Positions 44,640 to 56,845 of a stretch of 64,000 bases of DNA are shown here, piece by piece. Both the position numbers and the translations under genes were made by a program. The DNA comes from Cyrtodaria siliqua. Its lineage: Eukaryota; Mollusca; Bivalvia; Adapedonta; Hiatellidae. The stretch's first letter is position 1. Each line of letters opens with the position of its first letter. The notes under the pieces were generated by a model. The model saw only the letters and a list, made by a program, of their open reading frames with translations. It was not told where the DNA came from and did not search any database. The stretch covers positions 248,001 through 312,000 of the forward strand of contig JAWPHD010000240.1 in the NCBI GenBank assembly GCA_037043455.1, given 5' to 3'.

Positions 44640-45110
44640 TGTCAACTTCGTTAGTAGCCTGTCACACTTTAACCTGCAACGCTAACCTTGGCCATAACTT
44701 GAAAAGTGTTTGACTCATGTTCATGAAACTTCATACACATCTTCATCTTACCCCACGGAATGCCGTTTCACATGTCCAATAACTCTTTCATTTTGGTAGA
44801 GTTCTGCCTCTTCCATAAAAATTTAACCTGCCACCTTACTGAGCTCGTAACTTGGCAAAATATTGACCTATATTGTATGGTCATGAAACTTGACACAGTT
44901 CTGCCTTATGAATTATGCAAATATCATCGACATATCCATCATCGACATATCCAATAACTCTGAGTATGCCCACTTTTCATAAAACTTTAATCTGCAACCT
45001 AACCAAGCTCATAACTTGACAAAATATTGACCTATGGTTATGAAACTTTATACAGTTATTCCTTATAAATAAATATAAATAAATGCTCCATAAATTGTGA
45101 AGGATTGCAC
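44640..45110. repeat. Dispersed repeat B, three tandem units
   Basis: cctgcaacgctaaccttgg, ccataacttgaaaagtgttt, gttcatgaaacttcatacac and atgtccaataactctttca; same family as 33950-34255. Confidence 0.65.
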
Positions 45111-45239
45111 CCGCTGAATTCAAATGTTAATACAATTTTAAAAAAAATAGGAATATAAATTTTGATTTTGTTTGCTTGTATAGTGTTTGTATAGTGTTTT
45201 ACGTGATTTTCAACACATGTAAGGTTATATATGACGGTC

Positions 45240-45595
45240 TATTTATTTTTGTCGTGGAGGTGGACCACCCACTTTTCCTGGGTAGAACCAGTATTGTACA
45301 CCTCCCGCCATCCGTAAGAATCGACACTTCCTCACTAATGGAGCTCTCAGTGGGATTCGAACCCGCAGCGGTGAGAGAAGGTTAAATACTAACCAAACGG
45401 GTAACAGAAAGTAGGTCATCAGATCAATCTGATTGCATGTGGAGTGTGTGGTCCAGTGGTAGAGCGCCGAACTTAGAATCGAGAGGTTGTGGGTTCGATC
45501 CTCGCCGCGGCCACATTATTTATCCTTGAGTAAGATAATTAATCCACATTGCTTAGTACTGGTTCTACCCAGGAATCCATCGAGAGTGATTAATC
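45240..45595. mobile_element. Pair of tRNA-derived SINE pieces in inverted arrangement
   Basis: 45270-45375 has, on the minus strand, a B box gcgggttcgaatcccact and the body word actggttctacccagga inverted. 45447-45515 has, on the plus strand, A-box tggtccagtggtagagc and B box gggttcgatcctcgcc. A cloverleaf does not close well, so this is a SINE or pseudo-tRNA rather than a working tRNA. A related copy is at 62105-62345. Confidence 0.6.
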
Positions 45596-45759
45596 TAAGT
45601 TGCAATTACTTGTTTATCGAGAGTGTTTAATCTAAGTTGCAATTACTTGTTTCACAATCAATGTAAAATATGTTTAAACTAAAATTACTGCTCTAGAACC
45701 TTTATTTATGATGGATTTCAGGTTTCAAGTTTGATAATGAGTAAGTATGGTAACATCTG

Positions 45760-46035
45760 CTGTCTGATTGGACAATCTTGTTACCATCCTACATCTGGCG
45801 TCTGATTGGACAATCTTGTTACCTTCTACATCTGGCGTCTGATTGTACTATCTTGTTACCATCCTACATCTGGCGTCTGATTGGACAATCTTGTTACCAT
45901 CCTACATCTGGCGTCTGATTGTACTATCTTGTTACCATCCTACATCTGGCGTCTGATTGGACAATCTTGTTACCATCCTACATCTGGCGTCTGATTGGAC
46001 AATCTTGTTACCATCCTACATCTGGCGTCTGATTG
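45760..46035. repeat. 38 bp minisatellite, seven copies
   Basis: Unit gtctgattggacaatcttgt followed by taccatcctacatctggc, spacing 38 bp; two copies read gtactatc in place of gacaatc. Confidence 0.92.
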
Positions 46036-46189
46036 GTTGACTTTCTTACTGCTCTAAAACCTTTATTTATTGATGGATTTCAACAAGATTTTGTGTGGAT
46101 TTGTTTCAATAAGTACAATAGGTGAAATCCGATAATGGGCGAAAAATCCCTGTTTGGTTGCCGGGGTATAATACAACCAAATCTCGCTA

Positions 46190-46450
46190 GAGGTCACCTG
46201 TCTCCACCATATTAATTTTGTCGTTTTTGTCATGCTCAATCAAGGTCTTCATCATGACACCGCACATGCAAACGTGGAAACGTGGCTCCATCTTAAATGG
46301 AGTGTCTACTATAGAATTTGCAGATTAGAAGGTTCTAGGCCCTTTCTCCGTATTTTATCTTGATGTAAATGGAGGAGGATCCTGCATGTTGTTCCTGTTA
46401 GGCGCCATATAACCTTCCATGTGTTGGTGCGCTGTTAAATCAAATTCATT
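46190..46450. repeat. Inverted relative of the 14.1-14.5 kb repeat
   Basis: gaaggttctaggccctttct, ccgtattttatcttgatgta, tgttaggcgccatataacct and ccatgtgttggtgcgc are the reverse complement of 14280-14410. Confidence 0.65.
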
Positions 46451-46532
46451 TCAATTCCAGAAAACCAGGTCACATGAAGTATGTGATTTCGCATCATCTT
46501 ATACATATATGGTTTGGATCTTAGTAAAGGCC

Positions 46533-46613
46533 ATGTACGCCAGTAGAGTGGTACTGGTCCTCTTGTTTATTTACGCTGGTGGTCAGACTCACACTCTGAG
46601 AGGTGGCATGATG
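46533..46613 (+). CDS. Possible first coding exon of a secreted or membrane protein
   Basis: MYASRVVLVLLFIYAGGQ followed by THTLRGGMM looks like a signal peptide with a cleavage site after the AGG/QTH region, and ATG|GTAGGTG forms a donor at 46614. No partner exon was recognised downstream. It sits next to a dispersed repeat and could be chance. Confidence 0.25.
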
Positions 46614-46639
46614 GTAGGTGTAAATATTGGATTTTGAGA

Positions 46640-48105
46640 AAATGGACTGAACCAGTAAAGTGTCCTCACGTTCTCCTGGACTTCTTGTTTATTAAATCTA
46701 ATAATAGGCATAAACAATACGATGATATAGACATGACATACAACCGATTAAAGTGAAACATGGCAATACTGAAAAAAATTAGCACACTGTTAAAGGTGGG
46801 CCCTGATTTGTTTATATAATGTGGTGTGTAGGTTAAAGAGGCATCAGACATTTCGTGGGGATTTAAGGGTTCGATTTAAAATTGACAAATAATAATATTT
46901 TCTATTTCCTAACAGTAAAATCATAATGAATGAGCTTGAAAATGGCCCCTGATTTATAATTTAGCCTATATTGTGCACCAGGGTTATTTGGCGAATTAAC
47001 GTCAGATTCTATTCAAAATATATGTTGGAATTCAAATTTTGCCCCTTGCACCATCTTCTGATTGATGTGACATTTCTATCATCAGTTCCAACTGAACATT
47101 TGTAAATTGTTATAGATTAGTATAGAAAAACGCCAGAGTTACAACCTTGAAAGGACTGTAGGGCGTCTGATTGAAATGATGCATGACCCAATCACGAACT
47201 AGAGATATTCCTCAGAGAACTTTCGCCTGCCCTGTGATTATCAGTGAACGTTACCTTTGACCTACTGACCCCAAAACCAATAAGGGTCATCCTCTCAGTT
47301 ATAAAGAAGATGGTGGGTGGAAACGAAAGTGTGATGCCGATGACACAAACATATGTTGCAATTAGAAGAATTAATTATAAAAAATAGTACAAAATCTATT
47401 TTTATTTAATTACCAGTATGCGCAAGCAGGTTTAATGTCAAAATGATATGGTATTAATAAATTGAGACATTAATTTCAATGCGTGATAAAACTTCAAGAT
47501 TGCCATGTGTCCCTTTAATTATTTGAATACTTCATTGCAAATTGTTTTTTTGTTGTTTTTTTGTATATTACTAACTGTTCATTCCAATGGAAGAACAACT
47601 TGAGTTTTATTTAATGATATGCAAGCAAGTTTAAGTCAAAATGATACTGGATAAGAAATGCTTGATAAAAACCTTAAGATTGCCACATATCCCTATACAT
47701 GTACTTAATAACTAACACTTAGAATGCCAGATAACATACATAGCGTGTAATACAATATATTAAAATTAACTTGTTATATCACTGAACTATAATAAATAAC
47801 CTCCCTTTAATAAAAAAAAAAAAAAAAAAAAACTGAAAATATTATTAATAAAAACAACAACAAAAAAACAAACATATAAATCACACACTTATGTAATAAC
47901 ACTAAAACAGAGTCTTAAACATAGTATATGCATAATAAAACCCCTAAAACAATATGAAAATACCAAAATGAACAAACCATGCAGTCTTTTTGTTTAAATG
48001 AGCGGAAACCAATTTCCATTAACAGGTCACGGTGGCCTTGACCTAGTTTGACATAATGACCCCAATATTAATAGTGTTCTACCTTTCACCATGATATGAC
48101 TACAG
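46640..48105. other. No gene seen; old repeats and a poly-A tract
   Basis: Includes aaagaggcatcagacatttc at 46838 (a MITE-like start shared with 50930) and a poly-A run at 47811-47831. No supported exon. Confidence 0.4.
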
Positions 48106-48109
48106 TGAA

Positions 48110-48600
48110 AATAAATTCAATGCCGTAACTCCGCCAACAATTATTTAACCGGAACACGGCGAAGATATGCGCAACTAGGACACTTGCCAAGTTTCCTTGA
48201 CATCTGGCCAGGGGATCAGGATAACTAGTCCGGACAAAGTTTATATATTAAAACCTTTAAAGGGTCATAACTCTGCCAAAATCATTCAACCAGAACACAG
48301 CGACGACATGCTCAACTAGGCTTTGTACAGTTTCGTTGAAATCCGGCCGGCGGTTCAGGAGAATAGTCCGGACAAAGTATCAAAACATTTAAAAGGCCAT
48401 AACCCTGCCAAAAAGCATTCAGCCGGAACACATGCGCAATAAGACTTGGTACTGATCATCATTGTCAAGTTTCGTTGAAAGACAGGGGTCCAGGAAAACT
48501 AGTCCTGACAAGGTTTGTGTATTAAAACATTTTAACTGCCATAACTCCGCCAACAATCATTCAACTGGAACACGGCGAGGATATGCATAAATGGGCTTGA
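48110..48600. repeat. Tandem repeat, ~150 bp unit, inverted relative of 42.2-43.1 kb
   Basis: gccgtaactccgccaacaat, aaccggaacacggcgaagat, gcgcaactaggacacttgcc and gactagtccggacaaag-type words recur about four times. Confidence 0.7.
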
Positions 48601-49178
48601 GGGGGCGTGAGAGGTATTGCTTCTTTCATTACTTCTCATTAACAAAACCGAGTCTGCTGCTTTATTCTCTTAATTGTGTTTGTTGCTCCCAAAGGATCAC
48701 CTTTATCAGTATTTATTGGTAGTGGTGACAGACAACAGACAGCACAACAACAAAAACAATGTCTCCCCGCCTTCTCCCCACTCCCACCACACCCACACCC
48801 ACACACTTTGTGAAGGGGAGACATATTGTTTTTGTAATAGCATTGTGAATTATAAATTAATAAGAAGAAAGGCATGTGACATCACAAATGGGTTTACAAT
48901 AGGGCTGCTGCCTTCAGTGGCAAAAGGGCCGCTGTGGGGTGGCGGTGGGGGTGGGGGTTAAACCAGGTTCTAGGATGCACCAAACCTCACTCTTACCTTA
49001 TTGTCATACAAAACAACAACGGGACAGTGTAAATAAAGAAATCTCCGCCAGGCCGCTTTGAAAATTTCAGCCATTTCTGAACCGTAGATTGCAAAATTTT
49101 ACATCCTAAGTTTGCTCACCTGCTTGAACCAAACGCGTACTCTGTCAATAATGAAACGTTGAAGGGATACTGTTTGGT

Positions 49179-49327
49179 TAATCCGAGCCTTCTCTGACCC
49201 TAAAATCCTTTTCTTGTTTTTCTTTTTTTGTGTGTGGCTTTTTAGGGTTAGGGTTAGGACACAGCCAGATGAAATATCAAAAGTCGTAAAAAGGGCTGCA
49301 TGGTAAGGTCAGAGAAGGCTCGGATTA
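49179..49327. mobile_element. 149 bp MITE with 9 bp target duplication and telomere-like core
   Basis: TIRs TAATCCGAGCCTTCTCTGAC and its inverse, flanked by ctgtttggt at 49170-49178 and 49328-49336. The interior holds tttagggttagggttaggac. A 9 bp duplication fits the Mutator superfamily. Confidence 0.9.
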
Positions 49328-49694
49328 CTGTTTGGTATGTTATGTGTTAGTTTAGTCTTTTTTCCCGAAAGGAAATGTCTGGTGTAGCCTTGTACCATTC
49401 AGTTAACAGCAGCATATTATGTATACAATATATAACGGAAATTCCCGAGTTGCGTTTCTTTTTCCTTTAGTATATAATTACTTCACGTAAGTATAAAACA
49501 TTCGCATATATGAACAATGCTTCATATTTTTACTTGTGAAAGCCCAGGCAGAGTTCAAGTGAAATAATACTGAATAATAAAATATGTAAATTCCAAATAT
49601 ACCATACAACTAGAACTATCACTGAAGGTGCTTAATACCCCCGCTTAAATTCAAAGTCAAACACACGGCCGTAATTTTGTAATAAAGTAGACAG

Positions 49695-50136
49695 CAGGCC
49701 TGCCAAAACTTTTTAACATCAAACCTTGAGATTTTTAAAATTTAAGATTTAAAGTGCGCGAAGAACAGTTTTAAATGGAAATTTGGAGAGTGCGACTTCA
49801 TTTTAGCAATTTTTTTTTTAAAGCGCAAGTTTAAATTAATACAAGTTGATGCATTGTTTGATATTATAGGAAATAATAAATTAGCATAGTATAATCAGTC
49901 AGTGCATTACACGGATGACCCCCATTGATTCGACACTTGTAAATACTCCTCTGACCAGCAAGAGTAACAGGACTAATTCTGTAAAATAGCGGGTAAACTG
50001 TGAAAATATAGCTGTTTAATCATGAACATTTTGTTTCGATGCAAAATCCGGAGATTGTACATTTAAATCCGGAGATCCGGAGATCGACGGAAACATCCGG
50101 AGAACCCGGATTTTATCCGGAGATTTGGCAGGCCTG
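49695..50136. mobile_element. hAT-like MITE inserted in a dispersed repeat (442 bp)
   Basis: TIRs CAGGCCTGCCAAA and TTTGGCAGGCCTG, flanked by agacag on both sides. The right subterminal part repeats atccggagat five to six times. The surrounding repeat is the 19786-19985 family. Confidence 0.82.
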
Positions 50137-50142
50137 AGACAG

Positions 50143-51690
50143 TCGGAGTTCACAATAGGTGAAGTAGAGGGACATAAGGTTGTCAGTTGTTATGTGTATA
50201 TGAAGTCTGAGAACAACCCATTCAAAACTGTTTGAGGAATGCAAGTAATAAAAATGTGTTACGCGACAGGACCCGACGCGACGGGACAAAAATGTGTTAC
50301 GCGACATGACGTTACCGACAGCGTGATTCCTATATAGCCGCCTCTTCACTTTGTGAAAACTGGGGTATATATATATATACATACATGCAGCCGAGTATCT
50401 GTCAAATGTTGTTTCAGTTGGTAGCTCGTAACTCGACTCAAAATGGAAGAGTTCAAGACCGTAAGAAATACTGATATTTTGCCTGACTAATTAAAACAAC
50501 ATATACAGTGCGTATTATCAACACATGTTATATATTCCTGATCCATAGTTGGCCTACCCACGGTGTAAAGCTTATGTACTCTAGGAAGAATATGTTTTTG
50601 TCAGTTTAAGGACTATTGGTCCCTGGTAACACTCCCACCCATGACATGATTACGACACGGGGTGTGGCGGCGAGTGATGAGAATGTCAAGTGAAATTTTC
50701 AACCAACTGCATATTTCAGGCATGAGCTATGTAGTACATGACAGTTATTCAACACTGGCAGATAAATGACAATTTGTTTCACATGGCACACAAAAACTTT
50801 GAGTAAAATGTACCAAGCTTTTCGGATATAAAGGGTACACTTTCTGCCATATACGTAATCTTTCGGACATTATGTTCATGTTGGGATATTTTTTTAAAGA
50901 TGGCGGAACAATAGTCCTTAAAGAGGCTACATCAAGCTTTTCGTGGGGCTCTAGGAGTACAATTTAAAAATTCCAAACAATGATTTTTTTTAATTCTAAA
51001 GGGCCAAAACATAACGAATGAGTCTAAAAATTACTCGTTATTGACAAGGAAAAACCTTCTGAACAGTAATATGTGCTGCCCTAAAGCATTTTACGTACGA
51101 TTCCATACAAAATATTTTGTGAATTCAATATTTAGAAATGAACAACAGGATGTTAAAATCATATTTTGATTGATAGGTAATTTTTATCATGAATATTTAG
51201 GAATATTTGTAAATGTGTGGAATCTTCTAGAACTCCCTTTAACTGTTATATCTGCAATAAATGTTAGCTGTAGATGGCATGGTCTTCCCCCTGATTGTAG
51301 CCAGCATGGACGGGATTCTTGTCTTGTGGCGATGACATCATAATGACTGTCTCTGAAATACAGATATGTAAAATGTGGATACATAATTATAGGGCTGTGG
51401 ATATATATATATATGGTTTGAGGATTTTATAAGATCTCTAATATAACACATGTACAAACGCACGCATGTAATGTATGTATGGAGTTTAAGGTCCTTAAAC
51501 AATCTGTCAGACATATCACAGCGTTGTCCTCGTAGATGAGACCTGACATTCTCTTGGCACCACCTCGGCAAGCCAAACGGCAGATAGCACTCTGTCAAGT
51601 TACATTACCCTGACACCGGACCGTCTTGTCCTGACACTACCCTTTATAATGATACAAGTCACACATGGGAGCTACTAGAACCATGTTTAC
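50143..51690. other. Mostly unassigned DNA
   Basis: The right half of the interrupted dispersed repeat ends near 50370. At 50443-50460 there is an ATG with good context (caaaATGGAAGAG) and a donor GTAAGA after six codons (MEEFKT), a possible mini first exon with no partner found. Nothing else supported. Confidence 0.35.
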
Positions 51691-51694
51691 AAGT

Positions 51695-51770
51695 CGGTGG
51701 TGTAATCCAGCTGGGGATCGAACCCACGAGACGGACACTACCACTACGCCATCGACACGATTGGAAGGAC
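51695..51770 (-). repeat. tRNA-derived SINE head
   Basis: Minus strand: A box tggcgtagtggtagtgtcc and B box gtgggttcgatccccag in correct spacing; flanked by unassigned DNA. Probably a SINE, since no closed acceptor stem is evident. Confidence 0.55.
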
Positions 51771-52029
51771 ATACATAACAAGGGTTGAAACACGCGAGGC
51801 ATAGTCACAGTTTAACAGCGGTTGTCAGTGGGAAGTACCCGGGAGCACAGGCTTCCATTAATATAGAATGATAGAGAGAATGACAGATATTGTTATACGT
51901 ATATAGTAAAGGGTTATACATACACTATAACACTATCTCTCCTTCTTCTCTCTTCTTCTCTCTATTCTTTCATGATTCATCGGTTTTTGCGCACAATGTG
52001 ACCTATTTATGTGTGGACGTGCCATAAAA

Positions 52030-52083
52030 CACCATTCATTCATTAATTCATTCATTCATTCATTCATTCATTCATTCATTCTT
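52030..52083. repeat. ATTC microsatellite
   Basis: About twelve copies of ttca(t) from attcattcattaattcatt onward, next to a taaaacaccattcattcat SINE-like tail. Confidence 0.85.
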
Positions 52084-52104
52084 CTTCTCTCCATCTTTCT
52101 ATCG

Positions 52105-52280
52105 TAACGGAAGCATGTGCCTGGGAGTCACTATCAGCAATGATCGACGCAGCGTGCAGAAGACTTCTTACGGTGTAATCTGCGAGAATACCCACAAGAA
52201 CATGAGAGAAGCTGTGAACACTTCACTAGTGAGACCCACACTTGAATACTAATATACAACTACATTGTGGGACCCTGTAA
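52105..52280 (+). pseudogene. Non-LTR retrotransposon reverse transcriptase fragment (CR1/Jockey-like)
   Basis: Translates as CLGVTISNDRRSVQKTSYG then VICENTHKNMREAVNTSLVR and PTLEY(stop)YTTTLWDP. The LGVTISNDLRW...LVRPxLEYxxxxWDP pattern is the RT C-terminal region of CR1/Jockey-group elements. It has one stop and internal deletions, so it is a dead fragment of about 55 codons. Confidence 0.75.
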
Positions 52281-52282
52281 CC

Positions 52283-52682
52283 CTTTAAAGGGACACACGT
52301 CAATCTTGAATTTTTTATGAATTACTAAAATTAGCCTCTTAATTTATTAATGCGAAATCACTTTGACGTAAAGTCTTCAAACCTGCTTGCATATATTTAA
52401 ATACAATTTTGAGTTTACGATAGGTTTGCATATATTATTGGTGAAATATAACAACAGTTAGTAATATGCAAAAACAATTTGCTTTATATCATTCTTATAA
52501 TTACTGTTGATTGAACAAATTATGTAGAAAAACTAACGGGACGTCGTGAGTTTTATAAAAATCAAGATTGCGATGTGGCCCTTTAATATTATTGATTGAA
52601 AAAAATGCAATAAATGTAGGAAAACTAACGGGACGCCACGAGTTTTACAAAAACAAGATTGTCGCGTGTCCCTTTAATACCT
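52283..52682. mobile_element. MITE with TTAAAGGGACAC ends, plus a third terminus
   Basis: Left ttaaagggacacacgtcaat; right aagattgcgatgtggccctt (ends 52588); then a further ~90 bp that repeats the right end (aagattgtcgcgtgtccctt). Solo ends of the same family occur at 53032, 57733 and 62738. Confidence 0.7.
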
Positions 52683-53675
52683 AGCTGTGACTTCAATAGT
52701 GAGCACGTGCAGATGAAGGTCGTGAAATATGCACTCAATACCCCCACAACGATGAAAAAGGACATAGGTTGAGTGGCATTTTTGTTTTATTGCGTCTCCG
52801 GTATTACCGTATTAGGTGTCCACATTTCGTACAGATTGTACTTATAATGGCCGTCTTTATTACACGTACATCTGTAAAGTGATAACTTTTTTCAAAATCT
52901 TCAGAAAGAATCTACATCGTAACGTGAAACTTGTAATGGCATACCCCACATCCTAGACCATGTTTACATGCAGTTGTACTGGGCAATCAACGTACTCCAA
53001 GTACTGACATGTTATCATGTTACTTATTTTAAAGGGCCACAAGGCAATCTTGACGTAGTTATCAAACATTAAAATGTGTTATGTTCTTTATCTACAAACC
53101 TTAGGTCTACATAAAGACAGTTTGCGGCATAAGTTCTACTAAAATATTATGATACGTGCTTTTTCAAAAAATGTACCGTCACAGGGCATACACTTATCCA
53201 ATTGTCATAGAAAAGTGACTATTTTGATTAAATTACGTAGCAAGAAAAAAAGACAAAAGTCAGTTTCACCCACCCACCCAAATATCTGAAACGTTCCGAC
53301 GCCACTGAAAACACAACATTTATATAAGCAAACCAAAACTTGTTATGGTCAGCCTGAGCGACATGAGCTACAGTATCGTCAATGATAAAACATGTACTTG
53401 ACACATTAGCATATGTTTTGGATTTCATTAAAACATAATATCTTCCAGTGGCGTATCCAAGTGAAAATTCATACGTAAAAAAAAAAGCGTTTCTGTTTCT
53501 TTGGTTGTCATTTTTTTTTTTAAAAGGTGCTCGCCCACCCCATAAGCTGGAAAAAAACGTGTTTGCGCGCGTGTTTTTTTGGTTGTTAATTTTTTTTTAG
53601 AAGTTGCGTCCCTCTAATCTCAAATCATGTATCCGCCCCTCCTCGGTTCAGAAGAATAGGGCGGACAGTCACTGT

Positions 53676-54363
53676 GTAGCCGGATATAGTGTTACAGAAT
53701 ATTAGCCGGATATAGTGTAACATAATATTAGCCGGATATAGTGTAACAGAATATTAGCCTGATATAGTGTAACAGAATATTAGCCGGATATAGTATAACA
53801 GAATATTAGCCGGATATAGTGTAACAGAATATTAGCCAGATATAGTGTAACAGAATATTAACCAGATATAGTGTAACAGAATATTAACCGGCTATTAGCC
53901 GGATATAGTGTAACAGAATATTAGCCGGATATAGTGTGACAGAATATTAGCCAGATATAGTGTAACAGAATATTAACCGGATATAGTGTGACAGAATATT
54001 AACCAGATATAGTGTAACAGAATATTAGCCGGATATAGTGTAGCAGAATATTAGCCGGATATAGTGTAACAGAATATTAGCCGGATATAGTGTAGCAGAA
54101 TATTAGCCGGATATAGTGTAACAGAATATTAGCCGGATATAGTTTAACAGAATATTAACCAGATATAGTGTAACAGAATATTAGCCAGATATAGTGTAAC
54201 AGAATATTAACCAGATATAGTGTAACAGAATATTAGCCGGATATAGTGTAACAGAATATTAGCCGGATATAGTGTAACAGAATATTAGCCGGATATAGTG
54301 TAACAGAATATTAGCCGGATATAGTGTAACAGAATATTAGCCGGATATAGTGTAACAGAATAT
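53676..54363. repeat. 26 bp minisatellite, about 26 copies
   Basis: Unit tattagccggatatagtgta followed by acagaa, spacing 26 bp; variants tagccaga, taaccaga and taaccgga occur, with one 10 bp slip at 53887. Confidence 0.93.
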
Positions 54364-54717
54364 ACGCATTCGCATAATAAACATAATATTTCTTGTATTA
54401 AATGATGACACATTTCTTCAGGTTTAACATTCGAATATGTCAATCTGTAAATTCAATTCAATTCAAGTTCAACTAACGTAACGTATACACTGTTACCAAT
54501 ATACATAAAACGTAAGACAATTTACAGAGTTTTCACGTGCAGAAATATAGGATTTATTCCGTAGTAGTTTCGTGTAATATTTGAAATAATTTAACATAAT
54601 ATGGTTTAAAAAAGGTTTCCTTATGACGTTGCGCACGTTACAAAACGAACTGCGTTGCTTGGTTTAGGTTTACAAGTTAAAGCGAACGAATCTTTCGATT
54701 CAGTCATAAATGCAAAT

Positions 54718-55375
54718 ATAAATAAAGATAGATAGATACTTTTATTCACTTAAACTATTACAGTTTTTCATCATTACAGATATATGACAATTATAATATG
54801 CACACACGTGACAGATTTTAATATTGCATATACAACAAAATAACCATACGTTCTTCTTTGCTTCATACATATTTAAACAAAAAATACACATATTATGGTA
54901 TGTCAATGATAAACGAGGATGTTCTGAAATAAGATATCTGTTAAATTGGATGTAGATAGCCTTAATACAAGTGCATCGTTGAATTTACTTAAACTAAGAA
55001 TAATCTTTTTGTTTAATGACTGCAACAATTCCACAAATTTAAACATGCTTGGTCTAGTTGTTATTATTTAGAAATGTATTTGTTTCTAATGTTAGAGTAA
55101 GTAGTACAGATCAAAATAAAATGGTACTCGTCTTCAATATCGTTGGTGTTAACAATTTGGCACACTCTTTCGTTTCTCTCTGTTCTCCCTCTAGAGTATC
55201 TCCCTGTTTCTATTCTTAAACAATGAGCGGATAATCTTATTTTTGTTATACAACTTCTTAATTGTTTGGAGTAGAATGTTTGTAGATATGTTTGAAAATC
55301 AAAATTCTCTTTCACCGCCTTATATAGCGTTAAAACTCTACTGCATTCTATCAGTTAAGTAAATACTGAAGAAAA
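54718..55375 (-). pseudogene. 5'-truncated non-LTR retrotransposon, minus strand
   Basis: Translates as VKENFDFQTYLQTFYSKQ, LRSCITKIRLSAHCLRIE, TGRYSRGRTERNERVCQI and DEYHFILICTTYSNIRNK, ending KYISK(stop). This is the RT tail region with the R-L-R-x-E-T-GRY...EDEYHFI motif. The 3' end is a (GATA)n tail at 54724-54740. Truncated upstream at about 55375. Confidence 0.8.
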
Positions 55376-55389
55376 AAAAGAAGAGATTT

Positions 55390-56845
55390 TTCGTATAAAG
55401 AGTAACCGTTGATGCATTTTATTCTTATAACGGATCATTATTAGAGGTAATTGATGATTTTAATTATCTTGGAGTTGTTTCTACACTGGGTCTTATACGT
55501 TAAATCAACAGGCTCTGCATGGGAAAGCATTAAAAGCTATGAATCTTTCGACTGCAAACATAAGAAAAACTAACCCTAAAACATCCCTTCAATTATTTTA
55601 TGCTTTTCTCTCATCAATACCTAATTACGGCTGTGAAGTGTGGGGTGTTACAAATTCAAAGAAGATGGAGAGAATTCATCTCAAGTTTTGTAAAACATTC
55701 TAGGAGTAACACTGACAACGAGTAATGCTGGTGTTTACGGTGAATTGGGGCGTTATCTATTACTTATCACAAGATATACTAAAATAGTTAGATATTGGTT
55801 GAAATTAGTTACAACAGAAAACATCATTTTATCATCTATATATAATTCTTCATTATCTGGTTGTGAAAGTGGTTTAAATAATTGGTTATCCAATGTAAAA
55901 TCTCTGCTTAATACGTATGGCTTTATGTATGTACGGTATGATCCTTTAAGGGTGAACCATCAACATTTTGATTCTAGCTTTAAACAGAGGTTGGTGGACT
56001 GCTTTATTCAAAAATGGGACACTAATCTACAAGAAAATAGAGTTTTATCAAGTTTGTATAGACATCTGAAAGATAATTTTGGGTATGAAAATTATCTGAA
56101 TATTTTATGTACAGAAAGATTAAGAAATGTTTTTAAATTACGTTTATCTTCACATAGCTTAAGAATTGAGACATGTCGTTATTGCAAGACATAGGCCCTA
56201 TTGTCAACCTGTTTTGTGTTTGTGACGTCATATGCCTTTATTCCTTATTAACATTGCCATTCATGTTTGTCGTTTTGCGTGTTTTTGGGTTTACTGTGTT
56301 CTGTGAAAGCTGCATTTCCTGTTAGACCTTTATACTTATTTTAAAAGAAATAAAAGTTTGTCAAATATGTAATTCAACTGAAAGTGAAGACGAATTTCAC
56401 TGTTTTAATTTGTACAGCTTGTAATGAAATTAGAAAGAAATATATCCGAAAATATTACATACAAAGGCCAACCATGTTTAAATTTGTAACACTGCTACAA
56501 TCTTCGAAGAAAAAATAAGTTTTTAATTTAAGTACATATTTGTCAGAGGCGTTTACTGTCAGATGTTCTATTCCAAATATTATTTATGAATGCATATTCA
56601 AGTATATCCTCACATAAATTATGTTATATATAATTCCTTTTGTTTTTCGATATCCTTATATGTGTGATTGATATGATCTATGATTAATTAATGATTATGT
56701 GTATTGAAAATCGAACTATAAGTCAGTGTGTAGAAATGTGTGTAGCCTGTCATGTGATTATAAGTATGTATTACAAATTATGTATGTAATGATGAGAAAC
56801 TGTAAACGTTAAAATCAATAAAAAATATCTATCTATCTATTTATA
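55390..56845 (+). pseudogene. 5'-truncated non-LTR retrotransposon, plus strand, frameshifted
   Basis: Pieces in order: LLEVIDDFNYLGVV, then (frameshift near 55490) TLNQQALHGKALKAMNLS, NPKTSLQLFYAF, PNYGCEVWGVTNSKKMER, then (frameshift near 55698) TSNAGVYGELGRY and the open frame 55745-56194 to LRIETCRYCKT. The last motif resumes at 56350 as KVCQICNSTESEDEFHC, so ~150 bp of foreign sequence splits it. Ends in (TATC)n at 56825-56843. Same family as the minus copy; the two lie head to head. Confidence 0.85.

Noticed and set aside
45447..45515. Functional tRNA gene
   Set aside because: A and B boxes are present, but the acceptor stem closes only if it is shifted away from the A box; better explained as a tRNA-derived SINE.
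49244..49258. Telomere or chromosome end
   Set aside because: Only two to three TTAGGG units inside a bounded MITE.
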